Below, in pieces: positions 50,376-59,800 of a stretch of DNA of 64,000 nucleotides. Each line of letters opens with the position of its first letter. Within the stretch, counting starts at the first letter, position 1. The DNA is from Conexibacter sp. DBS9H8 (lineage in GTDB: Bacteria > Actinomycetota > Thermoleophilia > Solirubrobacterales > Solirubrobacteraceae). The notes under the pieces were generated by a model. The model saw only the letters and a program-made list of their open reading frames with translations, was not told where the DNA came from and searched no databases. Location: positions 434,001 to 498,000 of the forward strand of contig NZ_CP097128.1 in assembly GCF_023330685.1 (NCBI RefSeq). The letters run 5' to 3'. The translations under genes were made by a program, and so were the position numbers.

Positions 50376-52177
50376 GCGCGAGGCGAACACCAGCACGTCG
50401 GGGGAGCGAACGCCGCTACCTCGCGCTCGCGGTGCTGGCCGCGCTCGGGCTGTCAGTCCTCGCCTACGCGGCGTTTGTGCGCCAGCTCCCGTTCAAGAGT
50501 CAGTTCGAGCTGCGCGCGGTGTTCGCCTCCTCAAACGATCTGGAGCCGGGCAACCCGGTCCGTGAAGCGGGCCTGGACATCGGCAACGTAACCGGCGTGG
50601 GCCCTGGGCCGCACGACACCTCGGTCGTAACGATGCAGATCGACCGGCCCGCCAGTCTGCGTCTGCACGCCGACGCGTCGCTGGCGATCGAGCCGCGACT
50701 GATCTTCGAGGGCAACTTCTACGTGCGCGTCAATCCTGGCACGCCCGCGGCGCCACCGCTGCGCTCGGGGGCGACGATCCCGATCGCTCGCACAACCATT
50801 CCCGTGCAGATCGATCAGGCGCTCGACGTGTTCACCGCACCAACCCGCGACGCGCTCCGCGGCACCGTCGCACAGCTCGCACAGAGCCTCGACGGCCCCC
50901 CAGGGCACAGCGGCGCGGACGGACTCCGGCGCGCCGTCCGCGCGCTCGACCGCGCGCTAGGTCCGCTCACGCAGGTAGCCAACGCCGCGTTGGGCACCAG
51001 CCCCGGTGACCTGCACCGCGCGGTGGGGTCCTCGAGCGACGTCGCCTTCCAGCTGGCACACGATCCGTCGGCGCTGGCGGGCGCGGTCACGCACTTCAAC
51101 GACGTCGCCGGAGCGCTCGCCTCGCAGGACCAGGCGCTTGCCCAGAGCGTCCGCGGCCTCGACGGCGTGCTTCAGCTCGCCCCCTCCACGTTGACGGCGC
51201 TCGACCGGGCGCTGCCCGTCCTGACGCGCTTCAGCCGCGTCGCGTCCCCGGCGCTCCGCGCAGCCCCGGCGCCGCTGCGCTCGACCGCTATGCTGCTCGG
51301 CCAGATCGACGCGCTGGTGCAGCCCGGCGAGCTGCCGCGGCTGCTGGACCGTTTGGCGCCGGTGACGAGCACGCTGCCGGTGCTCGAGCGGCGCCTGGGA
51401 GGCGTGTTCGCGCTGCTGACCCCAGCCGCCCGGTGCGTGAGTCGAAACGTCGTGCCCGCGCTCGACATGGAAGTTCCGGACGGGCGGCTCTCGACCGGGC
51501 GACCGGCGTGGCAGGACCTCCTGCATATGGCTGCCGGCCTGAGTGGCGTCTCCCCCGGATTCGACGCCAACGGCGGCACCCTTCGGATCGGTCTCACAGA
51601 ATCCGCCCAGGCTCTCGAGGGATTCATCCCCGGTATCGGCAAGGTCGTCGGCCTCGGCGCGATCCAGGGCGTCGACCCGACCTGGCTCGGGTACGGCGTG
51701 ATCCCCCCGTTCCGCCCGGACGCGCCGTGCGTCGAGCAGGCGCTGCCGAACCTCGCGGCGCGCGCGAGCCTCGGGCCGCCTGCCGGGATGCACGCGATCA
51801 CGCTCCCTCAGCCCAGTGCGCGGCAGCGCGCGCAGCTTGCGTCGATCCTGACCCTGCTCTCAGATGGGCCCGCCGGACGCGCGCGGTTGCTGCAGATGCT
51901 GCTCAGCCCGACCGGCCGCGCCGCAAACGCTCCGCAGCGATCCGGCGCCATCGGTCCGAGCGTACCGATACCGAGCCCCCCGGCGCGCCCCGCGCCGCCG
52001 GCGGGCACCGGGGCACCCGCGGCGGCGGGCCCGCCGGCTCGCGGCGGCAGCCTGGCGAGCACCGTCGGCGCGCTTCTCGGGAAAGCCCCGACGACCGGGC
52101 AGGGCCGATCGACCCCAGGCAATGCGATCCAGTCACTGCTGTCAGCGCTTGGCCTCGGCCACGGAGGTGGACAGTGA
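50372..52177 (+). CDS. mceD: Mce family protein, position D, longest member
   Basis: A 601-residue Mce protein: helix YLALAVLAALGLSVLAYAAF, Mce domain FELRAVFASSNDLEPGNPVR, EAGLDIGNVTGVGPG and IFEGNFYVRVNPGTP, then helical needle repeats. About 100 extra C-terminal residues are Pro/Ala/Gly-rich (PSPPARPAPPAGTGAPAAAG), as in long Mce proteins that may reach across the envelope. Four-base overlaps on both sides. Confidence 0.86.
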   Translation: MSARRTPARRGSERRYLALAVLAALGLSVLAYAAFVRQLPFKSQFELRAVFASSNDLEPGNPVREAGLDIGNVTGVGPGPHDTSVVTMQIDRPASLRLHADASLAIEPRLIFEGNFYVRVNPGTPAAPPLRSGATIPIARTTIPVQIDQALDVFTAPTRDALRGTVAQLAQSLDGPPGHSGADGLRRAVRALDRALGPLTQVANAALGTSPGDLHRAVGSSSDVAFQLAHDPSALAGAVTHFNDVAGALASQDQALAQSVRGLDGVLQLAPSTLTALDRALPVLTRFSRVASPALRAAPAPLRSTAMLLGQIDALVQPGELPRLLDRLAPVTSTLPVLERRLGGVFALLTPAARCVSRNVVPALDMEVPDGRLSTGRPAWQDLLHMAAGLSGVSPGFDANGGTLRIGLTESAQALEGFIPGIGKVVGLGAIQGVDPTWLGYGVIPPFRPDAPCVEQALPNLAARASLGPPAGMHAITLPQPSARQRAQLASILTLLSDGPAGRARLLQMLLSPTGRAANAPQRSGAIGPSVPIPSPPARPAPPAGTGAPAAAGPPARGGSLASTVGALLGKAPTTGQGRSTPGNAIQSLLSALGLGHGGGQ

Positions 52178-53439
52178 GCCATCTGCGCTGGCAGCGCCTC
52201 GGGTTCGCCGGCGTGCTCCTCGTGCTGATCGCCACGGGAATCGTCTCGGCCGTGTACGTGCTCGTGCACGAGCGTCTGCCGCTCCCGTTCCGCGATACCT
52301 ACCAGCTCAACGTCGAGCTCTCCGCCGCCGACGGCGTCGCCCCGGGACTCGGCCAGCCGGTCGATGTCGCGGGGGTCGGCGTCGGCACGATCACCGCCGC
52401 GCGAATCGTCAACGGCAACGCGCTGGTGACGCTCACGATCGACCGCAATCAGCTCCCACGCGTCTACGCCGATGCCAACGCGACGCTGGCGCCGATCACG
52501 CCGCTGGGCGACATGGAGGTCCTGCTCGACCCCGGTCACCCACCCAGCAGGCCGCTACCCGGCGGCGCGACGATCGGGATCGGGCAGACATCGTCACCTA
52601 TCCCACTGTCGGATCTGCTCTCACAACTAGACACCGACACACGCTCCTTTCTCACCACGCTGATCGCTTCCCTCGGGGAGGGGACACAGGGCAGAGGCCT
52701 CGACCTCCGCCGCGCGCTGCTCGCGCTCGGCCCGACGGCTGACCAGGCCCGCGAGATCACCGTGGCGCTGCAACACAGAGACGCTTCGATCGCGCGCCTC
52801 GTGCACAACATCGCGCTGGTCACCCGAGCCGCCTCGCAAGACCAGCAGCTCGCCAGCCTCGTCACCGCCGGCAACCAGACGCTCGACGCGCTCAGCTCAC
52901 AGGACGCACCGCTGCGGCTCGCGCTGACCAAGCTGCCCGGCACGCTCCAGACGATCGGCTCGACGCTCGTCCGCACCAAGGAGCTCGCCGATCAATCAGC
53001 GCCAACCCTGACGAGCCTCACGCCCGCATTCGCTCGGCTGCCCGCCACGCTCTCTGCGCTGCAACCGTTCTCCGAGCAGGCCTCCGCGGCACTCGCCAGG
53101 CAGATACGACCACTGGTGCGCGAGGCGCAGCCGCTGCTCGGCAACCTGGGGCCCGCCGCACGCGAGCTCAGCGGCCTATCGCCCAACCTCGCAACGGTGA
53201 TGCAGGTCGCCAACTACGCGCTCAACGAAACCGCCTACCACCCACCCGGAAACGACGAGGGCTTCCTGTTCTGGCTTGACTGGTGGTTTCATAACTATGA
53301 CTCGTTCAGCGAACAGGACGCTAACGGTGGTGCTGCGCGCGCAATGGTGATGGTCAACTGCGAGCAGCTCACCGGCCTGGCCGGGCTCGGCGAGATCCTG
53401 AAGCTCGCGCTCGGCGTCTACGACCTCTGCCCCGGCTGA
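52174..53439 (+). CDS. mceE: Mce family protein, position E
   Basis: A 421-residue Mce protein: helix LGFAGVLLVLIATGIVSAVY, Mce domain LNVELSAADGVAPGLGQPVD, VAGVGVGTITAARIVNG and LGDMEVLLDPG, and helical segments. In mycobacteria the fifth Mce protein (LprK/MceE) is a lipoprotein; here there is no lipobox cysteine at the end of the hydrophobic helix, so it should stay membrane-anchored. GTG 52174 overlaps the mceD stop. Confidence 0.85.
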   Translation: MSHLRWQRLGFAGVLLVLIATGIVSAVYVLVHERLPLPFRDTYQLNVELSAADGVAPGLGQPVDVAGVGVGTITAARIVNGNALVTLTIDRNQLPRVYADANATLAPITPLGDMEVLLDPGHPPSRPLPGGATIGIGQTSSPIPLSDLLSQLDTDTRSFLTTLIASLGEGTQGRGLDLRRALLALGPTADQAREITVALQHRDASIARLVHNIALVTRAASQDQQLASLVTAGNQTLDALSSQDAPLRLALTKLPGTLQTIGSTLVRTKELADQSAPTLTSLTPAFARLPATLSALQPFSEQASAALARQIRPLVREAQPLLGNLGPAARELSGLSPNLATVMQVANYALNETAYHPPGNDEGFLFWLDWWFHNYDSFSEQDANGGAARAMVMVNCEQLTGLAGLGEILKLALGVYDLCPG

Positions 53440-54851
53440 TGGAGACACACTCACCGACACCCCGCCAGCTGCTCGTCCCAGGAGCATTCGTGCTCGCCTG
53501 CGTGATCCTGAGCATCCTCACCTGGCTGTCGTTCGGCGGCTCGGTGCCGTTGCAGCCCGCCGGCTACCGGATCACGATCCCCCTGCCAGACGCATCGAAC
53601 CTCTACTCCGGCGCCGACGTACAGATGGCCGGGGTCGACATCGGCAAGGTCATCAGGGTACGCCGCACCGACGCCACCGCCGCCGCCACGGTCCAGCTCG
53701 ACGCGGCCGACGCGCCGCTGCGCAGCGGCGCGTCGGCGATCCTGCGGACGAAATCGCTGCTCGGTGAGGCCTACCTCGAGTTGGCTCCCGGGCCCGTCGA
53801 TGCCCCGCTCCTGAAAGACGGCTCCTGGCTACCAGCCAGCCACGTCGCCCACCAGCAGAGCCTCGACGACGTCCTCCAAACGTTCTCTCCGACCACCCGG
53901 GCACACCTTCGCCAGCTAATCAAGGGTCTCTCGGCGGCAGTTGCGGACCGCTCGCAAGCCCTGAATGCCGCACTCGGAGACGCCGCGCCGGCAACCGCGA
54001 ACCTCGCCACCGTGATGCAGACGATCGGAGGGCAACAGGCCGACCTGCGCCAGCTCGTCGCAGGCTCAGCAGCGGTGCTGAACGCGCTCGGAGACCGCGA
54101 AGGAACACTCCGCGCCGCCGTCACCGCCGGCGATCAGCTGCTGAGCACCACCGCACACCGCGACCGCGCGCTCGCCGCCACGATCGCCGCCTTTCCCGCC
54201 TTCCTCACGCAGCTCCACGCGACCGCCCAGACGCTTGGTGCGGCGAGCGGCGACCTCGACCGTGCGGCGGTCACGCTCGCCCCGGTCGCGCGGCCGCTGG
54301 CGCCGGCGCTGCAGGAGGTGAGCTCCGTAGGACCGCAGGTCCGCGCGCTGCTCACCGAACTCCCGGCGGTCCTGCGCGCCGGCGAGCGCGGCCTTCCCGC
54401 CGCCCAGCGGATCTTCCGCGCCGCGCCGCCGGCGCTCGAACAGCTGTACCCGGCCGCGCGGCAGGTGATCCCCGTCCTGCAACTGCTCGGAGCCGTGAGC
54501 AGCTCGATGATCACCACCTTTGCGAACGTCGCGCAGATCTTCAACGGCACCTACGTCGGGCCCGGCCAACGCATCCTGGACTACGCGAACGGCGTGATCA
54601 CCTTCTGGAACGAGAGCATCTCCGGATGGGTCAAGCGACTGCCCACCCATCGCGGCAACGCCTACCCCAAGCCAGGCGCCCTGCGGCTGATCTCATCGCC
54701 GGGCGGCCTTGCCTCCTACGACTGCCGCAACATTCACAACCCCGAATACCTCCCCCCGTTCGGCTCAGTCGCGCCCTGCAAGACACAGGGGCCATGGACC
54801 TATCGCGGCGTCAAGGCCTACTACCCGCACCTGCAGCCCGCGCCGCCGTGA
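53439..54851 (+). CDS. mceF: Mce family protein, position F, last of operon
   Basis: A 470-residue Mce protein: helix LVPGAFVLACVILSILTWLS, Mce domain YRITIPLPDASNLYSGADVQ, MAGVDIGKVIRVRRTDA, then KSLLGEAYLELAPGP. A helical region and a C-terminal part (SYDCRNIHNPEYLPPFGSVA, PCKTQGPW) with paired cysteines follow. It begins on the last base of the mceE stop. No Mas-type accessory genes or mceG ATPase follow. Confidence 0.86.
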   Translation: METHSPTPRQLLVPGAFVLACVILSILTWLSFGGSVPLQPAGYRITIPLPDASNLYSGADVQMAGVDIGKVIRVRRTDATAAATVQLDAADAPLRSGASAILRTKSLLGEAYLELAPGPVDAPLLKDGSWLPASHVAHQQSLDDVLQTFSPTTRAHLRQLIKGLSAAVADRSQALNAALGDAAPATANLATVMQTIGGQQADLRQLVAGSAAVLNALGDREGTLRAAVTAGDQLLSTTAHRDRALAATIAAFPAFLTQLHATAQTLGAASGDLDRAAVTLAPVARPLAPALQEVSSVGPQVRALLTELPAVLRAGERGLPAAQRIFRAAPPALEQLYPAARQVIPVLQLLGAVSSSMITTFANVAQIFNGTYVGPGQRILDYANGVITFWNESISGWVKRLPTHRGNAYPKPGALRLISSPGGLASYDCRNIHNPEYLPPFGSVAPCKTQGPWTYRGVKAYYPHLQPAPP

Positions 54852-55094
54852 TCGCAATCACGACGTGGCACGGCGCCGCGTCCAGTCCCCGCCGCACCCA
54901 ACGTCGAGTTGTCGCTCAGCGCTCGGATCGTGCGCGCGCGACCCGACCGAGGGCAGCCTCCGAATCGGTCGTCGAGCCTCAGCACAACGCAGTGGCGATG
55001 ACCCAGAACACGAACAGGCGCGCGTCAACGGGCCGACGATCCCCCAGTCGTCAACGGCCCCATCGACGGCCTGGACGCCTCACCGTGCTGCGGG

Positions 55095-55300
55095 GTGATA
55101 TCCCTGCTGTCAAGATCCCTGCACTCTTGCGGACAGCTCGGTTCCTGGCTTGTCCCGACGTATTCCTCGAGCGCAACTGGGGGGCGGTATGGATGGAGAC
55201 ATGCTCAGGGCGCACATCATGGGCTTCGCGTCCAGCAGACCCAACCTGTGCGACCAGCGGCTCACCTACTGCCGGCAGCAAGTTCGGGCCTGTCAGCGGG
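55095..55300 (+). pseudogene. Decayed cytochrome P450 N-terminal fragment
   Basis: IPALLRTARFLACPDVFLER plus NWG in one frame and GDMLRAHIMGFASS in another match the P450 at 58322-59704 (TPSWVQTAQFLTRPDLFLER plus NW, then GDVFRASIKGFGTG). A frameshift near 55185 and no heme region show that it is a remnant. The rest of 54852-55427 has no recognisable gene. This is one of three P450 5' ends in the window. Confidence 0.65.
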
Positions 55301-55427
55301 ATCGCAGGCGTGGCCGCCTCACCAAAGGAATGCTCATGGGCTTGCCTCGAATGACTGCTCGATCAGCCCCCCGCAAGCGCAGCTCACGGGAAGCTGGGTT
55401 AGCGACCGTTGGCGGCGATCCTGAGCA

Positions 55428-56432
55428 ATGACCCCCTTACGGCACTCGCGGGTTCCGGGCGTGGCGCTTAGGCTCAGGGACCGCATCGACCCCGGGGCGG
55501 ACTACGGGTTGAGCGACCACCCCGACTGGCGCACGGTTACGTGGAGCCGGATGATCAAGGAGATGGAGGTCGACGGCTGCATGATACGCTATGTCGATCT
55601 CGGGTCGGGCTCTGATCCGCCGATCGTGTTCATCCACGGCCTCGCGGGCTGCTGGCAGCATTGGCTCGAGAACATCGCGGTGGCCGCGCGGCACCGGCGT
55701 GTGATCGCGCTCGACCTACCTGGCTTCGGAGCCTCGGCATCCCTCGCTCATGGCTGCTCGATCGAGGCCTTCGCCCGCGCCATCGAGACGTTCTGCGAGC
55801 GTCTCGACACGGGGCCGGTTGCGCTGGTGGGAAACTCGATGGGCGGTCAGATCGCCGCCCAGCTTGCGATCTCAGTGCGGTCTCGGGTCGAGCGTTTGGT
55901 GCTCGTCGACGCCGCCGGCTTCAGCACCTGCGAGCTTCCCCGGTCCCGGTACCGGCTGCTCGTGAGGACGCTCGCCGCGGTCGGCACGACAGCCCCGCTG
56001 GGGCATCGCGGCCTGGCACGCCGGCCGCGGGCGCGGAGTCTCGCGTTCGGTGCGATCTGGCGCCATCCCGCCCTCCTAAGGGTCGACCTGCTGAGCGAGA
56101 TCTCCGACGGGACGGGAGCGCCCTGGTTCACGACAGCGATGGATGCGATCATCGTTCACGACTTCCGCCATGAACTGCGGACCATAGCCGCCCCAACGCT
56201 CATCGTGCACGGACGACAGGACAGGCTCGTTCCAGTGCGCGACGCCTACGAGTTCGCCCGGGTCATTCCCGCGAGCCGCGTGGTCGTTTTCGAGGACACT
56301 GGCCACATGCCGATGCTCGAGCGGCCCGCGCGCTTCAACACGACGTTGCTCGAGTTCCTCGGCGCTCGTCACGGTGAAGATCCGCCCCCACCCGCCCCCG
56401 ACCAACGGCCGGATCGAGAGCAGACGAATTGA
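55428..56432 (+). CDS. Alpha/beta-fold hydrolase
   Basis: A 334-residue hydrolase. Oxyanion region PPIVFIHGLAGCWQHWLENI, nucleophile elbow ALVGNSMGGQIAAQLA (Ser), acid VHGRQDRLVP (Asp), and catalytic His in VFEDTGHMPMLERPA. It should cleave an ester, lactone or similar bond. It follows the mce operon and lies beside the P450-SDR cluster; in a Baeyer-Villiger route it would open the ester or lactone made by the monooxygenase encoded at 59801. ATG 55428; an internal start near 55551 is possible. Confidence 0.82.
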   Translation: MTPLRHSRVPGVALRLRDRIDPGADYGLSDHPDWRTVTWSRMIKEMEVDGCMIRYVDLGSGSDPPIVFIHGLAGCWQHWLENIAVAARHRRVIALDLPGFGASASLAHGCSIEAFARAIETFCERLDTGPVALVGNSMGGQIAAQLAISVRSRVERLVLVDAAGFSTCELPRSRYRLLVRTLAAVGTTAPLGHRGLARRPRARSLAFGAIWRHPALLRVDLLSEISDGTGAPWFTTAMDAIIVHDFRHELRTIAAPTLIVHGRQDRLVPVRDAYEFARVIPASRVVVFEDTGHMPMLERPARFNTTLLEFLGARHGEDPPPPAPDQRPDREQTN

Positions 56433-56659
56433 GCGCGACTCGCAGCGCTCTCACTTCGCATTGCGCGGGTCGACAGCGTTACTGCGACCCTGGAAGGGAC
56501 TCGTCGGCCGGCCGGTGAGCGGCCCCGCCGGTGGCACTTGGTTCGGGGGACGTAGAACGGCCTCCGGTGCGCCGCGCGGCCGCGGAGCACGATCCGTCAC
56601 GTTGCTACGCGGTTGCGCACGGCGTTTGGCGCGCAATGCGGAGCGACTCGGCCGGGGTT

Positions 56660-57298
56660 TCAGGTGCTGACGCGCGGCGCGAGACCCGCCTGGAGAAACT
56701 CGGCGAGTTCGCGGATCCGCTCGGCGTCTGCTGCCTTTCCCGAAAGCCGCTCTTCAGCGGCGATCATCAGGCACGCACCGATCGCGAGTTGCACCAGCAG
56801 TCGCGCCGAGAAGTCGGCGTGCTCCCATTCCTCGTCGTGTGCCTCGATCGCCGCGGCGAAGCGTTCGATCGCGGGCTCGATCTGTGACGTGTAGAACGGC
56901 TCCGCGTACCCGCCCCCGCCGTAGAGCATCACGCCCAGAAGCGGCGCGAGATCCTTGGCCGCCTCAAGCACTGCGACGAGCAGGTCGGTCACGTAGGCGT
57001 CGCGGTCTCCGGACAGGGCCTCGCCGGCTCGACTTTCGAAGCTGAGGAGGAGCTCGACGTGCCTGTGCAGGGGCTCGACGATCGCCGCGTCAAACAGTGC
57101 CTCCTTGGACTCGAAGTGCCGATATAGCAAGGCGTCGTTGACACCGGCGGCCTTGCTGATGTCGCTCACGCGGGTGCCAGAGAAGCCGCCCTCCGCGAAT
57201 GCCCTGCGTGCGGCGGCAATTAGCTGGTCACGACGCTCGGACGCTGGAAGTCTGCGCCGGGCTTGACCGCGGTCGGACGTGTGGCCTTGATCTCGCAT
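56660..57298 (-). CDS. TetR family transcriptional regulator
   Basis: A 212-residue TetR protein: DQLIAAARRAFAEGGFSGTR, VSDISKAAGVNDALLYRHFE and SKEALFDAAIVEPLHRH form the HTH region. The ligand domain includes LLVAVLEAAKDLAPLLGVML and AIGACLMIAAEERLSG. The ATG at 57298 is chosen because a basic lead-in (GHTSDRGQARRRLPASERRD) is typical. It lies downstream of the SDR/P450 pair on the same strand and is the best local candidate to control the catabolic genes. Confidence 0.82.
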   Translation of the reverse strand: MRDQGHTSDRGQARRRLPASERRDQLIAAARRAFAEGGFSGTRVSDISKAAGVNDALLYRHFESKEALFDAAIVEPLHRHVELLLSFESRAGEALSGDRDAYVTDLLVAVLEAAKDLAPLLGVMLYGGGGYAEPFYTSQIEPAIERFAAAIEAHDEEWEHADFSARLLVQLAIGACLMIAAEERLSGKAADAERIRELAEFLQAGLAPRVST

Positions 57299-57453
57299 GG
57301 TCTTTTCCGGTGCCGCACGCGACACACGACGCCAAGGGCGAGTGTATCCGTGGCGGGAAGGCACCGGTTCCCGCTGGATGGAGCCGGGGGCTGGGACGCC
57401 GCCAGCGAGCCGACCAGTGCTGTGCGTTGTGGCTCGCTTCGGGCGGATCTGGA

Positions 57454-58329
57454 TCAGTCGTCGGCGACCATGATGGTGTCCGCCCCGTGGTCTCCTCGGC
57501 GCTCGCGTTCCATCGCGATCGCAATCGCCTGTGCCGTGCTGCGTGTCCCGATGCGCTCGACGATTGGTATGAAAACACCCGGTGCGACCAGCGCCGGGAG
57601 AATCCAGCGAGGCGCATACACACGTTTGCGGCGTCGCATGACGCCTTCCGCGATTGCTTCCCCGGCTCGCGCCACGGGAATCGGACGATCGAGGAACGAC
57701 GGCATCGCCGCGCGCATGGCCTCTGTTGCGGGGTCGGCACTTGAACGTCGAACCAGGTCGGTGTCGATGAGGCCGAAGTAGGCGCAGCCGACGTCGACGC
57801 CGAGCGAGCGCACCTCCGCCCGCAACGCGTGCGCAAAACCGTTGACGCCATGCTTGGCCGCGGTGTAGTTCGCGCTCAACGGAATCGGCACCGCTGCTGC
57901 GAGCGAGGCGACGGGCAAGACGTAGCCGCGGCGCTCGATGACATGCGGAAGCGTGGCTTGAACTGTGCGCACAACTCCGAGCAGGTCGATCTCCAAGACA
58001 CGCTCCCACCTCTCCGGAGGAGTGCCCGCCACTGAGCCGATGGCGTTGACCCCTGCGTTCGCGACGACGACATCGATGCCGCCGAACTGCTCAATGCCGA
58101 CAGCGACGGCGTGTCTGAGAGCCTCGCGCGACGTTACATCGCACTCGACCCCGAGTGCGCCTGAGCCGAGTTCCTCCGATATTCGGGCGAGCCGGTTCGG
58201 CTCAAGGCCAGCCAGCACCACGTTCATACCGAGGGCATGCAGGCGCCGAGCAGCATTCTCACCGATCCCGCGAGCCGCGCCGGTCACGAGGACGGTCCGT
58301 CCCGCGACGTTCCAGGGCGTGTCAGGCAT
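57454..58329 (-). CDS. Short-chain dehydrogenase/reductase
   Basis: A 291-residue classical SDR: cofactor motif VLVTGAARGIGENAARRL, VVVANAGVNAIGS (NAG), active-site Ser in VLPVASLAAAVP, and YTAAKHG (Tyr-x3-Lys). The position after the first strand (LAGLEPNRL) lacks a clear Asp, which suggests NADP use, though weakly. Its ATG lies inside the end of the P450 gene (8-base overlap), so the two are coupled. It probably oxidises the alcohol made by the P450. Confidence 0.86.
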   Translation of the reverse strand: MPDTPWNVAGRTVLVTGAARGIGENAARRLHALGMNVVLAGLEPNRLARISEELGSGALGVECDVTSREALRHAVAVGIEQFGGIDVVVANAGVNAIGSVAGTPPERWERVLEIDLLGVVRTVQATLPHVIERRGYVLPVASLAAAVPIPLSANYTAAKHGVNGFAHALRAEVRSLGVDVGCAYFGLIDTDLVRRSSADPATEAMRAAMPSFLDRPIPVARAGEAIAEGVMRRRKRVYAPRWILPALVAPGVFIPIVERIGTRSTAQAIAIAMERERRGDHGADTIMVADD

Positions 58330-59704
58330 GCTCGCGACGCCGCCCGGCGAAGGTGACCATCGTGCCGTTGCGGGGGGTTACCAAAACGATCCGATTGTGT
58401 GGTTTCTCGAGGTCAGGTGTGGCTGCGGTCAGCTCGGTGGAGAGGACGACGTGCTTGATGACCTCACGCATCTCCATTGGCGCGAAGTTCGCGCCGATGC
58501 ACCGGCGCACGCCGCCGCCGAAGGGGATCCATTCATAGGTCGCCGGGCGTTGCCCGAGGAACCGCTCGGGCTTGAATGCAGCGGGGTCTTCGTAGAGATC
58601 CGGTCGACGGTTGACGACCCAGATGGAAGCGAGCACGGTCGTACCCGCTTCGATCTCGAAGCCGTCGAAGGTCTGAGGCGCCGTGAGGATGCGCTGCGAG
58701 GTCACGACCACGGGCCGGACGCGGAGGGCCTCGGTGACAACGGCGTCGAGATAGCCGGTCTCGCCGGCGGCGAGCTCGTCGCGCAGACGATGCAAGATCG
58801 CCGGGTGATGCAAGAGAAGGTCGAAGGTCCAGGCAAGGGATGAGCCAGTCGTCTCGTGCCCGGCGAGCAACATGGTGATGAGCTCGTCGCGCAGTTCCTC
58901 GTCGGTCAGCCCATCGCCGTCGGCGTCGCGGGCGTCGATCAGCATCGAGAGGATGTCCGCCTGCCCTGTCGGGGCATCTGGACGGCGTCGCCTGGCGATC
59001 TCGTCGTAGAGGATCGCATCGACCCGCGCCTTGGCGTCCTGCAGCGTCGACCATGAGCGGATCGGGCCAAAATCCCGCCGCAAGGCCGGAAAGACGAGCG
59101 CCAGGACCACCGGCAGGTTGTCGTCGATGATTCTGATCAACTGGCGCCGCAGTTCCTCGTAGCGGCTGCCGTGCTCCACTCCGAACACCGCGCGGAGGAT
59201 CACCTCCAGCGTGATGTTCGCCATGTGCGGGCGCAGAGCGAACGGCTGATCGGCCGGCCACTGTCGTATCGAGCGCTCGGTGGCGTCCCTCACGATGTCC
59301 GTGTAGGCAAGCATGCGCTGCCCATGGAAATGCGGGAGCAGCAGCTTGCGGTGCCGCAGATGCTCTGGCTGATCGAGCACGAGCAGGGAACTGGGGCCGG
59401 CGATCGGGACCAGCGGCCGCTTTGCGACCTCGCCGAGCCGAACGTCCTTCGGGCTGGCTTTGAACAGCTGCTCGACGTAGCGCGGGTCGGATACGACTAC
59501 GTGTCGACCGGTGCCGAAACCCTTGATGCTCGCGCGGAAGACATCGCCGTAGCGCTGCCAGTTCCGTTCGAGGAACAGGTCTGGCCGAGTTAGGAACTGC
59601 GCCGTCTGAACCCACGACGGCGTTCGAAGCTTGGGTACGGATAGCTGCTCGCTAAGCGACGCAAACGACGCGTTCGGTGTCGTCGGACCGGTGGTGGAAG
59701 CCAC
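58322..59704 (-). CDS. Cytochrome P450
   Basis: A 460-residue P450. I-helix oxygen-activation motif MLLAGHETTGSSLAW, K-helix ExxR in VVTEALRVRP, PERF region FKPERFLGQRP, heme loop FGGGVRRCIGANFAP with the Cys ligand. The N-terminus (SLSEQLSVPKLRTPSWVQTA) has no membrane anchor, as usual in bacteria. GTG 59704 follows a Shine-Dalgarno GAGGAG. Coupled to the SDR and divergent from the flavin monooxygenase. It probably hydroxylates a hydrophobic substrate. Confidence 0.92.
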   Translation of the reverse strand: MASTTGPTTPNASFASLSEQLSVPKLRTPSWVQTAQFLTRPDLFLERNWQRYGDVFRASIKGFGTGRHVVVSDPRYVEQLFKASPKDVRLGEVAKRPLVPIAGPSSLLVLDQPEHLRHRKLLLPHFHGQRMLAYTDIVRDATERSIRQWPADQPFALRPHMANITLEVILRAVFGVEHGSRYEELRRQLIRIIDDNLPVVLALVFPALRRDFGPIRSWSTLQDAKARVDAILYDEIARRRRPDAPTGQADILSMLIDARDADGDGLTDEELRDELITMLLAGHETTGSSLAWTFDLLLHHPAILHRLRDELAAGETGYLDAVVTEALRVRPVVVTSQRILTAPQTFDGFEIEAGTTVLASIWVVNRRPDLYEDPAAFKPERFLGQRPATYEWIPFGGGVRRCIGANFAPMEMREVIKHVVLSTELTAATPDLEKPHNRIVLVTPRNGTMVTFAGRRREHA

Positions 59705-59728
59705 GATGCTGCTCCTCTGGACGCTGAA

Positions 59729-59744
59729 GTAAAGTTTGACTTAC
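59729..59744. promoter_or_regulatory. Imperfect inverted repeat in P450/BVMO divergent promoter
   Basis: GTAAAGT-TTG-ACTTAC, arms matching apart from one extra A, in an AT-rich patch between the divergent P450 and flavin monooxygenase genes. Only 96 bases separate the two starts, so one regulator, probably the TetR encoded at 56660, could control both. Confidence 0.45.
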
Positions 59745-59800
59745 AATCGTATCCGATCTTGACCGGGGTTTCATCAACGAGAAGAGGGAGGTGTCCGGAA

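Noticed and set aside
53439..53560. Lipoprotein signal in the last Mce protein (VLAC)
   Set aside because: The cysteine lies in the middle of the hydrophobic helix and the preceding residues do not make a good lipobox.
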